Positions 1-6,349 of a stretch of 8,227 nt of DNA are shown piece after piece. Below the pieces are notes generated by a model that was not told where the DNA came from, did no database searches, and saw only the letters and a program-made list of their open reading frames with translations. Position numbers and translations under genes: made by a program. Numbering within the stretch: position 1 is the first letter of the stretch; each line of letters begins with the position of its first letter. The stretch is from Pseudomonadota bacterium. GTDB lineage: Bacteria > Pseudomonadota > Gammaproteobacteria > Burkholderiales > Burkholderiaceae_C. The stretch is from assembly GCA_023436025.1 (NCBI GenBank), contig JAEZKX010000204.1, positions 1 through 8,227 of the forward strand. The letters run 5' to 3'.

Positions 1-45
1 CACCCGGGCGATCGGCCAGTCGAGTGCTTGGGTGGCGGCACTCAT
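1..45 (-). CDS. Start of an unidentified protein (partial, runs off left edge)
   Basis: Only the first 15 codons are inside the window, reading MSAATQALDWPIARV. The ATG overlaps the TGA stop of the 81-residue gene upstream in an ATGA arrangement, the same 4-base coupling seen at the other two junctions of this operon, which is the main reason to accept it as a real gene. It is the fourth gene of the receptor/CoA-transferase operon. Fifteen residues are too few to assign a family. An enzyme acting on the CoA thioester or an amidase-type hydrolase would fit the context, but that is a guess and not visible in the sequence. Confidence 0.6.
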   Translation of the reverse strand, partial: MSAATQALDWPIARV

Positions 46-287
46 GGGATCTGCGCCTCGAAGGGGTCGGCAGCGGCCAGCAACAGAGCCGCGAAGTCAC
101 CGGGCTGCGCGCCACTGGAGATGCGTCCGGCCGCAGCCATGCGCACTGCGGCGTTCAGGCGCAGCACCTCGGCGGCGATCTGGTCGCCGTTGCTGCGGCT
201 GTCGATGCCGTGCAACACCGACGCGGTCGCTGCGATCGCGTCACGCACCGCCGCCACCTCGGCCGGCAAAGGGCTGTGGGCGCTCAC
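42..287 (-). CDS. Uncharacterised 81-residue protein, translationally coupled
   Basis: I do not recognise this protein. It starts with GTG at 287, whose GTGA overlaps the TGA stop of the CoA-transferase, and ends with a TGA overlapping the ATG of the next gene. It accounts for the only gap in an otherwise gapless operon, so it is probably a real gene rather than a chance frame. The sequence is Ala-rich and predicted largely helical: a first helix around residues 8-27, a central stretch with DSRSNGDQIAAEVLRLNAAV at about 29-48, and a last helix around 62-73 (GDFAALLLAAAD). There is no signal peptide, Cys pair or obvious membrane segment. A small subunit or chaperone for a neighbouring enzyme is possible, by analogy with other small coupled ORFs beside hydrolases, but no motif of GatC or of DUF4089/AtzG is evident. 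Confidence 0.6.
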   Translation of the reverse strand: MSAHSPLPAEVAAVRDAIAATASVLHGIDSRSNGDQIAAEVLRLNAAVRMAAAGRISSGAQPGDFAALLLAAADPFEAQIP

Positions 288-1495
288 GCGAGGGCACCCT
301 GCGCGCGCAGTTGCGCGATGTCGGCGTCGCTGTAGCCGTGCTGCCGGAGTACTTCGTCCGAGTGCTGGCCGAAGCTCGGCGCCGCCAGCGCCTGGCCACC
401 CGGCGCGTCGCCGAAGGTCACCGCGCGCGCCAGGCCGCGATAGCTGCCCACCAGCGGATGGCTGAAGGTCTGCAGCATGCCTTCGGCCGCCACCTGCGGA
501 TGGTCGAACATGTCCTCCACCTCGCGCGCCTTCGCGCAGGGAACGCGTTCGCCGAACAGCGCTTCCCACTCGAGCGCCGTGCGCGCGCGCAATGCCTGCC
601 GGATCTGCGGCACGATCTCGCCCGCGTGTTGCGCGCGCTTGCGCACAGTGTCGTAGCGCGGGTCGTCGGCCAGCTGCGGCAGGCCGACCAGCTCGCACAG
701 CGCCCGCCAGAAGTGCGGGGTGTTCGCCGAGATGTAGAGACTTCCCTCGGCCGTCGGGTAGAGGCCCGTGATGCCGCCCGAGCGCATGTCGCGGTACACC
801 TCGCGCGGCTCGCCCTCGGCCCACACGAGGCGCGCCGACTGCATCGCCAGCGCGCTGCGCAGCAGCGAGACGTTGACCGCCGTGCCGCGGCCGGTGCGCT
901 CGCGCTCGTACAGCGCGGACGCCACGCCACCGGCCAGCAGCGCCGCGGCGTAGTAGTCGACCACGGAGCCGTAGACGATCTCCGGCTCCTGCGGCGTGCC
1001 CTGCATCGCGCAGATGCCCGTCATGGCCTGCAGCACTTGGTCGTAGCCGGCCTTGTCCTTGAGCGGGCCCGAGGCGCCATAGCCGTTCAGCGTGCAGTAG
1101 ATCAACCGCGGGTTCACCTGTTGCAGCGTTTCCCGGTCGATGCCCAGTCGCTGCGGCACCGACGGCCGGAAGTTGTGCACCAGCACGTCGGCAGTGGCCA
1201 CGAGCTGCATCAGCACCTGCAGGCCCCGTGGGTTCTTCAGGTCCAGCGAGACGCCGAGCTTGCCCCGGTTGACGCCCAGGAAGGCGCGTCCTTCGCTGGC
1301 CAGCGTGGAAGGGTACTTGCGCAGGTTGTCGCCTTCGGGCGGTTCGATCTTGATGACCTCCGCGCCCTGGTCGGCCAGCAGCGTGCAACCATAGGGCCCG
1401 GCGATGTAGCCGCTCAGGTCCAGCACGCGGATGCCGGCGAGCGGTCCCGTCGGGGTCGGCGTCTCGGTCGTTGGGGTCATGGTGGGTGTCGTCAT
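284..1495 (-). CDS. CaiB/BaiF family III CoA-transferase
   Basis: The 403-residue protein is a family III CoA-transferase, a class that moves CoA between carboxylic acids through an aspartyl-CoA intermediate in the cytoplasm. Visible family features are the N-terminal GPLAGIRVLDLSGYIAGPYG (about 17-36), then LADQGAEVIKIEPPEGDNLR (40-59), FLGVNRGKLGVSLDLKNPRG (72-91), the LVHNFRP block (105-111) and the TGRG turn (201-204). Asp180 in VVDYYAA aligns with the catalytic aspartate of formyl-CoA transferase (Asp169 there). The length of about 400 residues is normal. The ATG at 1495 is chosen because it overlaps the stop of the receptor gene (ATGA). An in-frame ATG at 1480 is an alternative that would trim a low-complexity Thr/Pro start. 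The family does not reveal the substrate; the coupled receptor suggests an imported organic acid. The reading frame stays open upstream beyond 1495, but that part lies over the receptor gene in another frame. Confidence 0.93.
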   Translation of the reverse strand: MTTPTMTPTTETPTPTGPLAGIRVLDLSGYIAGPYGCTLLADQGAEVIKIEPPEGDNLRKYPSTLASEGRAFLGVNRGKLGVSLDLKNPRGLQVLMQLVATADVLVHNFRPSVPQRLGIDRETLQQVNPRLIYCTLNGYGASGPLKDKAGYDQVLQAMTGICAMQGTPQEPEIVYGSVVDYYAAALLAGGVASALYERERTGRGTAVNVSLLRSALAMQSARLVWAEGEPREVYRDMRSGGITGLYPTAEGSLYISANTPHFWRALCELVGLPQLADDPRYDTVRKRAQHAGEIVPQIRQALRARTALEWEALFGERVPCAKAREVEDMFDHPQVAAEGMLQTFSHPLVGSYRGLARAVTFGDAPGGQALAAPSFGQHSDEVLRQHGYSDADIAQLRAQGALA

Positions 1496-2478
1496 TTCTG
1501 CTGCAAGCCGGCGCGTTGCGCGGTCGCCGTCCAGCGGGCCACGTCGGCCGCCACGATCTCGCGCAGCGCGTCGGGCGTGGACGGCGCGGGCACGGCGCCG
1601 ACGGTCTTGAGGAAGGCGGCGAACTCCGGGTCGGTCGCGATCGCCGCGATCTCGCGGTTCATGCGATCGCGCACCGGCGCTGCGAGACCGGCCGGCGCGA
1701 ACATGCCCCACCACACCTCGACCACGTAGTCGAGCCCCGATTCCTTGACCGTCGGTACGGTCGGATGGTCGGGGTCGCGCTGCGTGCTGGTGAACGCGAG
1801 CTTGGGCAGCTTCTCGCTGGCGGTTCCGCGCACCGACGCCATGGTGGTGATCACGAGGTCGATCCGGCCGGCGAGCATGTCCAGCTGCGCCGGCGAGATG
1901 CCCTTGTAGTTGACGCCGGTCATGCGGATGCCGGCGGTGTTGTTGAACAGCTCGGTCGCCAGCTGCGTGCTGTCGCCGAGGCCGGCGCTCCCGTAGTTGA
2001 TCTTGCCGGGGTTCTGCTTCGCGTAGGCGATCAGCTCCTGCACCGTCGTGGCCGGAAAGCCCTCGCGCGTGACGATGACGAAGGGGGCACTGGCCAGGCG
2101 CGCGACCGGCTCGAAGGCCTTGACGGGGTCGTAGGGCGTCTTCTGGACCGCCGCCGTGGTGGCCAGCGAACCCGACACGAACAGGAAGGTGTAGCCGTCG
2201 GCCGGCGAGGTCGCCACGTGCTGGGCGCCAATGGTGCTGCCGCCGCCGGCCCGGTTGTCCACCACGACCGGCTGGCCAAGGGCCGTGCCCAGGCGTAGCG
2301 CGAGCCGGCGCGCGATGACGTCGTTGCTGCCGCCGGGCGCGAAGGGGACGACGATGCGAACCGGCTTGGTGGGCCAGGCCTCCTGGGCCTGGGCCCCGGT
2401 CGCGGGACCGAGCAAGCCGGCGCACAGGCCGGCCAGGGCCACCAGGGCTTGCGGGATGCGTCTGCGGGTGATGTTCAT
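1492..2478 (-). CDS. Bug/TTT family periplasmic solute receptor (TctC-like)
   Basis: The 328-residue protein is an extracytoplasmic solute receptor of the tripartite tricarboxylate transporter (Bug) family, which is greatly expanded in Burkholderiales. A Sec signal peptide is clear: MNITRRR, a hydrophobic core, and a likely cut after AQA at residue 31. The mature start, AWPTKPVRIVVPFAPGGSND (34-53), is the family hallmark, followed by VVVDNRAGGGSTIGAQHVA (71-89) and SPADGYTFLF (91-100). The ATG at 2478 has an AAGGAA Shine-Dalgarno just upstream (2482-2487). No TctA or TctB membrane subunit is present in the window, so this is an orphan receptor that would rely on a transporter encoded elsewhere or act in sensing. 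It is the first gene of the leftward operon, facing a LysR gene. Carboxylates are the usual ligands; the particular ligand cannot be read from the sequence. Confidence 0.94.
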   Translation of the reverse strand: MNITRRRIPQALVALAGLCAGLLGPATGAQAQEAWPTKPVRIVVPFAPGGSNDVIARRLALRLGTALGQPVVVDNRAGGGSTIGAQHVATSPADGYTFLFVSGSLATTAAVQKTPYDPVKAFEPVARLASAPFVIVTREGFPATTVQELIAYAKQNPGKINYGSAGLGDSTQLATELFNNTAGIRMTGVNYKGISPAQLDMLAGRIDLVITTMASVRGTASEKLPKLAFTSTQRDPDHPTVPTVKESGLDYVVEVWWGMFAPAGLAAPVRDRMNREIAAIATDPEFAAFLKTVGAVPAPSTPDALREIVAADVARWTATAQRAGLQQK

Positions 2479-2540
2479 GGATTCCTTGCTGGCGGGTGGA
2501 GCGCAGGGACGGTCCTGGAGGAACCGTCGAACGTGCCCGC

Positions 2541-2561
2541 ATGGTAAGCCGCTGTTACCAT
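2541..2561. promoter_or_regulatory. Predicted LysR-type operator (perfect inverted repeat)
   Basis: Two perfect 7-base arms, ATGGTAA and TTACCAT, are separated by seven bases. Within the repeat is T-N11-A (T2545 to A2557), the classic LysR-type recognition core. It lies in the divergent gap between the LysR gene and the receptor operon, about 63 bases upstream of the receptor ATG. Its right arm overlaps the predicted -35 of the LysR gene. The expected result is autorepression of the regulator together with ligand-dependent activation of the leftward operon. That the neighbouring LysR protein binds here is inferred from position and symmetry. Confidence 0.75.
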
Positions 2562-2583
2562 AAGAAAAGCGATTCTTTATTAA
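2555..2583 (+). promoter_or_regulatory. Predicted sigma70 promoter for the LysR gene
   Basis: A TTACCA -35 (2555-2560, 4 of 6 consensus bases) and a TATTAA -10 (2578-2583, 4 of 6) are separated by exactly 17 bases. They lie in a short A+T-rich island (about 2555-2600) that stands out from its G+C-rich surroundings. Transcription would start near 2590, about 15 bases before the ATG, leaving a very short leader with little Shine-Dalgarno character. The -35 lies inside the right arm of the LysR operator. A small second inverted repeat, AAGAA-N6-TTCTT at about 2562-2577, sits in the spacer. Confidence 0.5.
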
Positions 2584-2604
2584 CTGTTCCTTGAGTTTTC
2601 CTCA

Positions 2605-3474
2605 ATGAAGCTTGCCGCCCTCGACACCCTCGGCGCCGTGCTGGCGACGGGCAGCTTCACCGCCGCCGCCGGCAACGTGGGACTCACGCCCAGTGCCGTG
2701 AGCCTGCAGATGAAACAGCTGGAGGCGTATTTCGGACGGCCGCTGTTCGACCGCTCCGGGCGCGTCGCCGTGCCCACGCCGTTTGCGCGGGAACTGGCCG
2801 CCGCATCGGGCGCGGCGCTGGCCGTCGTGGAGGGCTTTCGCACCCGCAGCAGCGTGTCGGTCTCCGGCGTGGTACGCCTGGGTGCCATCGCCAGCGTGCA
2901 GAACTCGGTCCTGCCGCACGCGCTGCGCAGGCTGCGCGACGCGCATCCAGGGCTCGCGGTCCAGCTCACGCTGGACGTCAGCGCGCCGCTGCAGGCCGCG
3001 CTGAACGCCGGACGGATCGATGCGGCCGTGGTGGTGCGGCCGCAAAACGGGGGCTCGAGCCGCCTGCACTGGACGGACCTCACGCGGATTCCGTTCGTGC
3101 TGGTGGCGCCGGCCGACGCACCTGCGGGCACCGCTGCGCAACTGCTGCGGCGCCTTCCCTGGATCCAGTACGACCGCACCCTGATCGGCGGCCGCATCGC
3201 CGCACAGTACGTGCGGCGCGCGTGTCCGCAGGCCCGACCCAGCTGGGAAGTGGCGTCCACCGACGCGATCGTCACGATGGTGTCCGAGGGGCTCGGTGTC
3301 TCGGTCATTCCGCGCCCGCGCGCGCCCCTGCTGCGGGCCTACGCGTACCGCGAAGTCGCGCTGGGCGCAGCGGCGCCGGTACGGCAGGTGGCCTGGGTCT
3401 CCCGGCCGGCCGACCAAGAAGACCGCCGGCACGCGGCGGTGATTGCCGCGCTGCGGCAGGCCTACGCGGACTGA
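2605..3474 (+). CDS. LysR-type transcriptional regulator
   Basis: The 289-residue protein has the standard LysR layout. The N-terminal winged helix-turn-helix occupies about residues 2-60, with TGSFTAAAGNVGLTPSAVSL at 15-34 and the wing region LEAYFGRPLFDR at 39-50. A linker helix (about 60-82) leads to a periplasmic-binding-protein-like effector domain from about residue 88 (VVRLGAIASVQNSVLPHAL) to the end, including STDAIVTMVSEGLGVSVIPR near the C-terminus. The length is typical. The ATG at 2605 gives the normal family start; no longer version is needed. It is divergent from the receptor/CoA-transferase operon, which is the usual place for a LysR target, so it most likely controls that operon in response to the imported acid or its CoA ester. 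The effector is unknown. Confidence 0.95.
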   Translation: MKLAALDTLGAVLATGSFTAAAGNVGLTPSAVSLQMKQLEAYFGRPLFDRSGRVAVPTPFARELAAASGAALAVVEGFRTRSSVSVSGVVRLGAIASVQNSVLPHALRRLRDAHPGLAVQLTLDVSAPLQAALNAGRIDAAVVVRPQNGGSSRLHWTDLTRIPFVLVAPADAPAGTAAQLLRRLPWIQYDRTLIGGRIAAQYVRRACPQARPSWEVASTDAIVTMVSEGLGVSVIPRPRAPLLRAYAYREVALGAAAPVRQVAWVSRPADQEDRRHAAVIAALRQAYAD

Positions 3475-3493
3475 GCGCGAGGGTGGCCGGAGC

Positions 3494-3515
3494 GCGCATG
3501 CGGATGCGCATGCGC
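3494..3515. repeat. Hairpin between convergent LysR and dnaB genes
   Basis: Perfect 8-base arms GCGCATGC and GCATGCGC flank a 6-base loop. The element sits in the 63-bp gap between the stop of the LysR gene (3474) and the stop of dnaB (3538), where both transcripts end. It lacks a T-tract on either strand, so it is not a standard intrinsic terminator. It may stabilise 3' ends or act with Rho. The position supports a termination-related role, but this is inferred. Confidence 0.45.
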
Positions 3516-3537
3516 CAGCCCCGCCGCGCGCGCCGCG

Positions 3538-4947
3538 CTAGAAGTCGTCGCTGCTGCCGGAGGCAAGGTTCTCGAACTTGGTCAGGTTCTTGATGAAGGC
3601 CAGCTTGACCGTGCCCGTGGGTCCGTTGCGCTGCTTGCTGATGATCACCTCGGAAACGCCCGGCTCCTTGGAGTCCTTGTTGTAGTAGTCGTCGCGGTAG
3701 ATGAACATGATGACGTCGGCGTCCTGCTCGATGGCGCCCGACTCGCGCAGGTCGCTCATCATGGGACGCTTGTCGGTGCGCTGCTCCACGCCCCGCGACA
3801 GCTGCGACAGCGCGATCAGCGGGCAGCCCAGTTCCTTGGCCAGCATCTTCAGGCCGCGCGAAATTTCGCCGACCGCGGTGGCGCGGTTCTCGTCGGCCAT
3901 GCCGCCGGAGACGCTCATGAGCTGCAGGTAGTCGACCACGATCAGTCCCAGCTTGCCGCCGCACTGGCGCGCGAGGCGGCGGGCGTTGGCGCGCAGCTCG
4001 CTGACCGTGAGGCCGGGCGTCTCGTCGATGTGCAGGGAGATGTTGCGCAGCTTCTCGATGGCCTCGGTCAGGCGCGGCCACTCCTCGTCGGTCAGCCGGC
4101 CGGTGCGCAGGTGGCCCTGGTCGATGCGTCCGATGGAGCCAACGATACGCACGGCCAGCTGCGCCGCGCCCATCTCCATGGAGAACACAGCCACCGGCAA
4201 ACCTTCGTTGAGGGCCACGTGCTCCGCGATGTTGATCGCCAGCGAGGTCTTGCCCATGGAGGGCCGCGCCGCCAGGATGATCAGGTCGCCCGCCTGCATG
4301 CCGGAGGTCATGCGGTCGAAGTCGTAGAAGCCGGTCGGCACGCCCGTGATGTCGTTCGGGTTGTCGGCCATTTCCTGGACGCGGTCCAGCAGTTGCACGA
4401 CCAGGCTGTCCATGCCCTGGAAGCCCTGCTTCATGCGCGAGCCTTCTTCCCCGATGTGGAAGATCTTCTGCTCGGCCTCGTCGAGGATGCGGTCCACCGG
4501 CTTGCCTTGCGTGTTGAAGGCGGCGGTGGCGATCTCGTCGCTGGCGGTCACCAGCTTGCGCAGGATGGAGCGCTCACGCACGATCTCCGCGTAGCGGCGG
4601 ATGTTGGAGGCGCTGGGCACGTACTGCGCCAGGGCGTTCAGGTAGGGCAGCCCGCCGACTTCCTCGGCCTTGCCGAGGCTCTGGAGGTGCTCGAAGACGG
4701 TGATGACGTCGGCCGGCTTGCTGGCGTTGATCAGGCCGCCGATGGCCGCGTAGATCAGCTTGTGCTCGTAGCGGTAGAAGTCGCCATCGGTGAGCAGGTC
4801 GCCGACGCGGTCCCAGGCGGCGTTGTCCAGGAGCAGGCCGCCGAGCACGCTGGACTCGGCCTCGATCGAATGCGGGGGAATGCGCAGCTGCGCGACCTGC
4901 CGGTCGCGCGGCGCATCGTCGTCGACTGGGCTCAGGACTGCGGACAT
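3538..4947 (-). CDS. dnaB: Replicative DNA helicase DnaB
   Basis: DnaB is the hexameric 5'-3' helicase that unwinds DNA at the replication fork. The 469-residue product matches the usual length (about 470). The N-terminal domain starts at LRIPPHSIEAESSVLGGLLL (21-40). The RecA-like domain follows from about residue 180, with Walker A ARPSMGKTS (227-235, Lys233, Thr234), the catalytic-Glu motif FSMEM (Glu258), Walker B LIVVDYLQLM (Asp339), SQLSRGVEQR (381-390) and DLRESGAIEQDAD (399-411). The arginine-finger motif SKQRNGPTG is at about 437-445. The Walker A and Walker B sites where DnaB inteins usually insert are uninterrupted. I prefer the ATG at 4947 because it gives the family N-terminus; an in-frame ATG at 5007 would add 20 residues with no family resemblance. 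The Shine-Dalgarno at the chosen start is weak. It converges with the LysR gene and is divergent from the YhiM-like gene, so it must have its own promoter. Confidence 0.97.
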   Translation of the reverse strand: MSAVLSPVDDDAPRDRQVAQLRIPPHSIEAESSVLGGLLLDNAAWDRVGDLLTDGDFYRYEHKLIYAAIGGLINASKPADVITVFEHLQSLGKAEEVGGLPYLNALAQYVPSASNIRRYAEIVRERSILRKLVTASDEIATAAFNTQGKPVDRILDEAEQKIFHIGEEGSRMKQGFQGMDSLVVQLLDRVQEMADNPNDITGVPTGFYDFDRMTSGMQAGDLIILAARPSMGKTSLAINIAEHVALNEGLPVAVFSMEMGAAQLAVRIVGSIGRIDQGHLRTGRLTDEEWPRLTEAIEKLRNISLHIDETPGLTVSELRANARRLARQCGGKLGLIVVDYLQLMSVSGGMADENRATAVGEISRGLKMLAKELGCPLIALSQLSRGVEQRTDKRPMMSDLRESGAIEQDADVIMFIYRDDYYNKDSKEPGVSEVIISKQRNGPTGTVKLAFIKNLTKFENLASGSSDDF

Positions 4948-5250
4948 GGGAGAACTTGCGTCTAAAGCTCGATTGTCCGGCTTCCAGGGGCCCAGGTCGA
5001 CCGACAACCTTGTGGAGATGCGCGGGAGAAGCTGTGGATTGTGCTTGTCAAGCTGTGGAGCAGCTGGGGAGCGCCTGGGGACAGAGGGCTGGATCCGCCG
5101 CGTCCTGCACAGCGTAAGCCCCTCCCCACGCGATGCCGCGGGGTCCCCCGATAGCGCCGGGGGCGCTCGCCGCCTGCAATGACGCAGCCTTCGCGTGCAG
5201 CCGCGCGCAGGCGATCTGCACGGCCCGCGCCGTCAAGGGAGACACGGCGG
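4948..5250. promoter_or_regulatory. 303-bp divergent intergenic region, dnaB and yhiM-like gene
   Basis: This gap must hold the dnaB promoter (leftward) and the promoter of the membrane-protein gene (rightward). On the minus strand a perfect TTGACA (5051-5046) could be a -35 for dnaB, but no good -10 follows at 16-18 bases, so the promoter is not settled. The section 5011-5081 carries phased TGTGGA/TGGGGA hexamers (listed separately). A perfect hairpin AGCGCC-GGG-GGCGCT lies at 5153-5167, with a GGGG-T-CCCC palindrome at 5140-5148. I see no convincing rightward promoter. Frames that cross this region are not supported as genes. Confidence 0.5.
5011..5081. repeat. Helically phased TGTGGA/TGGGGA hexamers upstream of dnaB
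   Basis: Hexamers begin at 5011 (TGTGGA), 5033 (TGTGGA), 5054 (TGTGGA), 5065 (TGGGGA) and 5076 (TGGGGA), giving steps of 22, 21, 11 and 11 bases. A weaker GCGGGA at 5022 is in the same phase. TGTGGA is the complement of TCCACA, the invariant core of the DnaA box TTATCCACA; the three TGTGGA sites each match 7 of 9 positions of the full box. All lie on one strand and roughly one DNA face, just upstream of dnaB. DnaA or another cooperative binder is inferred, not shown. Confidence 0.45.
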
Positions 5251-6300
5251 ATGAACTTCGGCATGAGCATCCTGTTCCGGGCCATTCCCCTCGTGATGGG
5301 CATGGCCTGCCTGGGGCTTGGTTGGTATGTGTTCCAGGGCGGGGCCGACGCATCGCACCAGGTCGCCGGGCATGTCCTCATGTCGCTCACCGCCATCTGC
5401 ATCGCCTTGTTCACCACGGCGGCGACCATCATCCGCCAGCTGACCCGCACCTACGCGCCCATCTGGAAGGTGGTCCTTCCCGCCATCGGCTATGGCGTGG
5501 CCGCCGGCACGGCGGTCTGGGGCCTGGTGGTGCGCGGCGGCCCCTCGGCACCGGACTTCGTCGCCGGGCACGTGATCTTCGGCGTCGCGTTGATCGCCGC
5601 CTGCGTCACCACGGTCGCGGTGGCTTCCAGCGCCTTCATCCTCATCCCCGCCAACAACGCGCGCAGCCATGCCGACGGAGCGCCGCCCGAGGCCTACGGC
5701 CGGCCTGTTTCGATCCTGCTGCAATGCATTCCCCTGGTGGCGGCGCTGGTGCTGGCCGTCTGGGCGGGGTTGCTGCTGGCAGACAGCGCGCAGGCGCCGA
5801 AGTACGTCGCCGGACACGTGATGATGGGGCTCGCCGCGATCTGCGCGTCCCTGATTTCGCTGGTGGCCACGGCGGCGCGCCAGGTGCGCAACGATTTCGA
5901 CAGCCCGGAGCGCTGGGCCTGGAGCCTCTGGGTCGCCCTGCTGGGAAGCGTCGTGATCGCCTGGGGCCTGTTCGTGCTGTTCGGCTCCGAACGCCCCGAA
6001 CGCCTGGCGCCGGGCTGCATCCTGATCGGCCTGGGCCTGATCTGCTTCAGCATCCTGTCCAAGGTGTTCCTGCTGGCCGCGGTCTGGCGGCGCGAGTTCG
6101 CGCTGGCCAACCGCGTGCCGATGATTCCGGTCTTCACCTGCCTGGCGTGCCTGTTCTTCGCCGCCTTCCTGACCGAGGCCACGCAGACCCAGCCGGGCCT
6201 GTTCGTTCCATCGCGGGTGCTGACCGGGCTGGGCGCGGTCTGCTTCACCCTGTTCTCCATCGTGTCTATCCTCGAAGAGGGCACCTCGCGCAAGGCCTGA
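5251..6300 (+). CDS. DUF2776 inner-membrane protein, YhiM-like
   Basis: The 349-residue protein resembles E. coli YhiM (about 350 residues, DUF2776) along its whole length, from recall of that sequence: shared blocks include IPLVMG, VAGHV, NRVPMIPVFTCLACLF (287-302) and SRVLTGLGAVCFTLFSIVSI (321-340). It appears to have ten membrane helices in five related pairs. The second helix of each pair begins VAGHV at 38, 104 and 186, then LAPGC at 252 and VPSRV at 319, and a Cys follows 12-14 residues later (50, 118, 198, 265, 331). A polar loop at about 133-152 separates pairs 2 and 3. There is no known enzymatic function; YhiM has been linked to acid survival in E. coli. The ATG at 5251 is chosen because it matches the YhiM start and follows AAGGGAG (5235-5241); an ATG at 5179 would add an Arg-rich, low-complexity 24 residues. 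The gene interrupts the dnaB-rplI neighbourhood. Confidence 0.88.
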   Translation: MNFGMSILFRAIPLVMGMACLGLGWYVFQGGADASHQVAGHVLMSLTAICIALFTTAATIIRQLTRTYAPIWKVVLPAIGYGVAAGTAVWGLVVRGGPSAPDFVAGHVIFGVALIAACVTTVAVASSAFILIPANNARSHADGAPPEAYGRPVSILLQCIPLVAALVLAVWAGLLLADSAQAPKYVAGHVMMGLAAICASLISLVATAARQVRNDFDSPERWAWSLWVALLGSVVIAWGLFVLFGSERPERLAPGCILIGLGLICFSILSKVFLLAAVWRREFALANRVPMIPVFTCLACLFFAAFLTEATQTQPGLFVPSRVLTGLGAVCFTLFSIVSILEEGTSRKA

Positions 6301-6303
6301 ACG

Positions 6304-6331
6304 AAAAAAAGCCGCCCGAAGGCGGCTTTTT
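6304..6331. terminator. Bidirectional intrinsic terminator
   Basis: The stem GCCGCC/GGCGGC encloses the tetraloop CGAA and is flanked by seven A (6304-6310) and five T (6327-6331), so it works as a U-tract hairpin in both directions. It begins three bases after the stop of the YhiM-like gene and lies 18 bases beyond the stop of rplI, so it ends both convergent transcripts. In the leftward RNA the loop reads UUCG closed by C-G, an unusually stable tetraloop, and the following tract is seven U, so termination should be stronger for the ribosomal operon. Confidence 0.93.
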
Positions 6332-6349
6332 CGCGTGCGTGCGGAAGGC

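Noticed and set aside
32..1729. Long rightward open frame of 565 codons opposite the CoA-transferase and receptor genes
   Set aside because: It is rich in Arg, His and Ala with no recognisable domain and lies antisense to two well-supported genes. Such frames are expected opposite G+C-rich coding DNA.
4243..4267. Possible intein site at the DnaB Walker A motif
   Set aside because: The motif ARPSMGKTS is continuous and the protein has normal length, so no intein is present.
4948..5007. 20-residue extension of DnaB from an ATG at 5007
   Set aside because: The extra residues do not resemble the DnaB family, and the ATG at 4947 gives the expected length of about 470 residues.
5011..5081. Replication origin upstream of dnaB
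   Set aside because: The TGTGGA sites are imperfect DnaA boxes, there is no adjoining A+T-rich unwinding region, and dnaA, dnaN, parA and parB are not in the window. Regulatory binding is the more modest reading.
5179..5250. N-terminal extension of the YhiM-like protein from an ATG at 5179
   Set aside because: The added 24 residues are Arg/Ala-rich and have no match in YhiM, while the ATG at 5251 aligns with the family start and has an upstream AAGGGAG.
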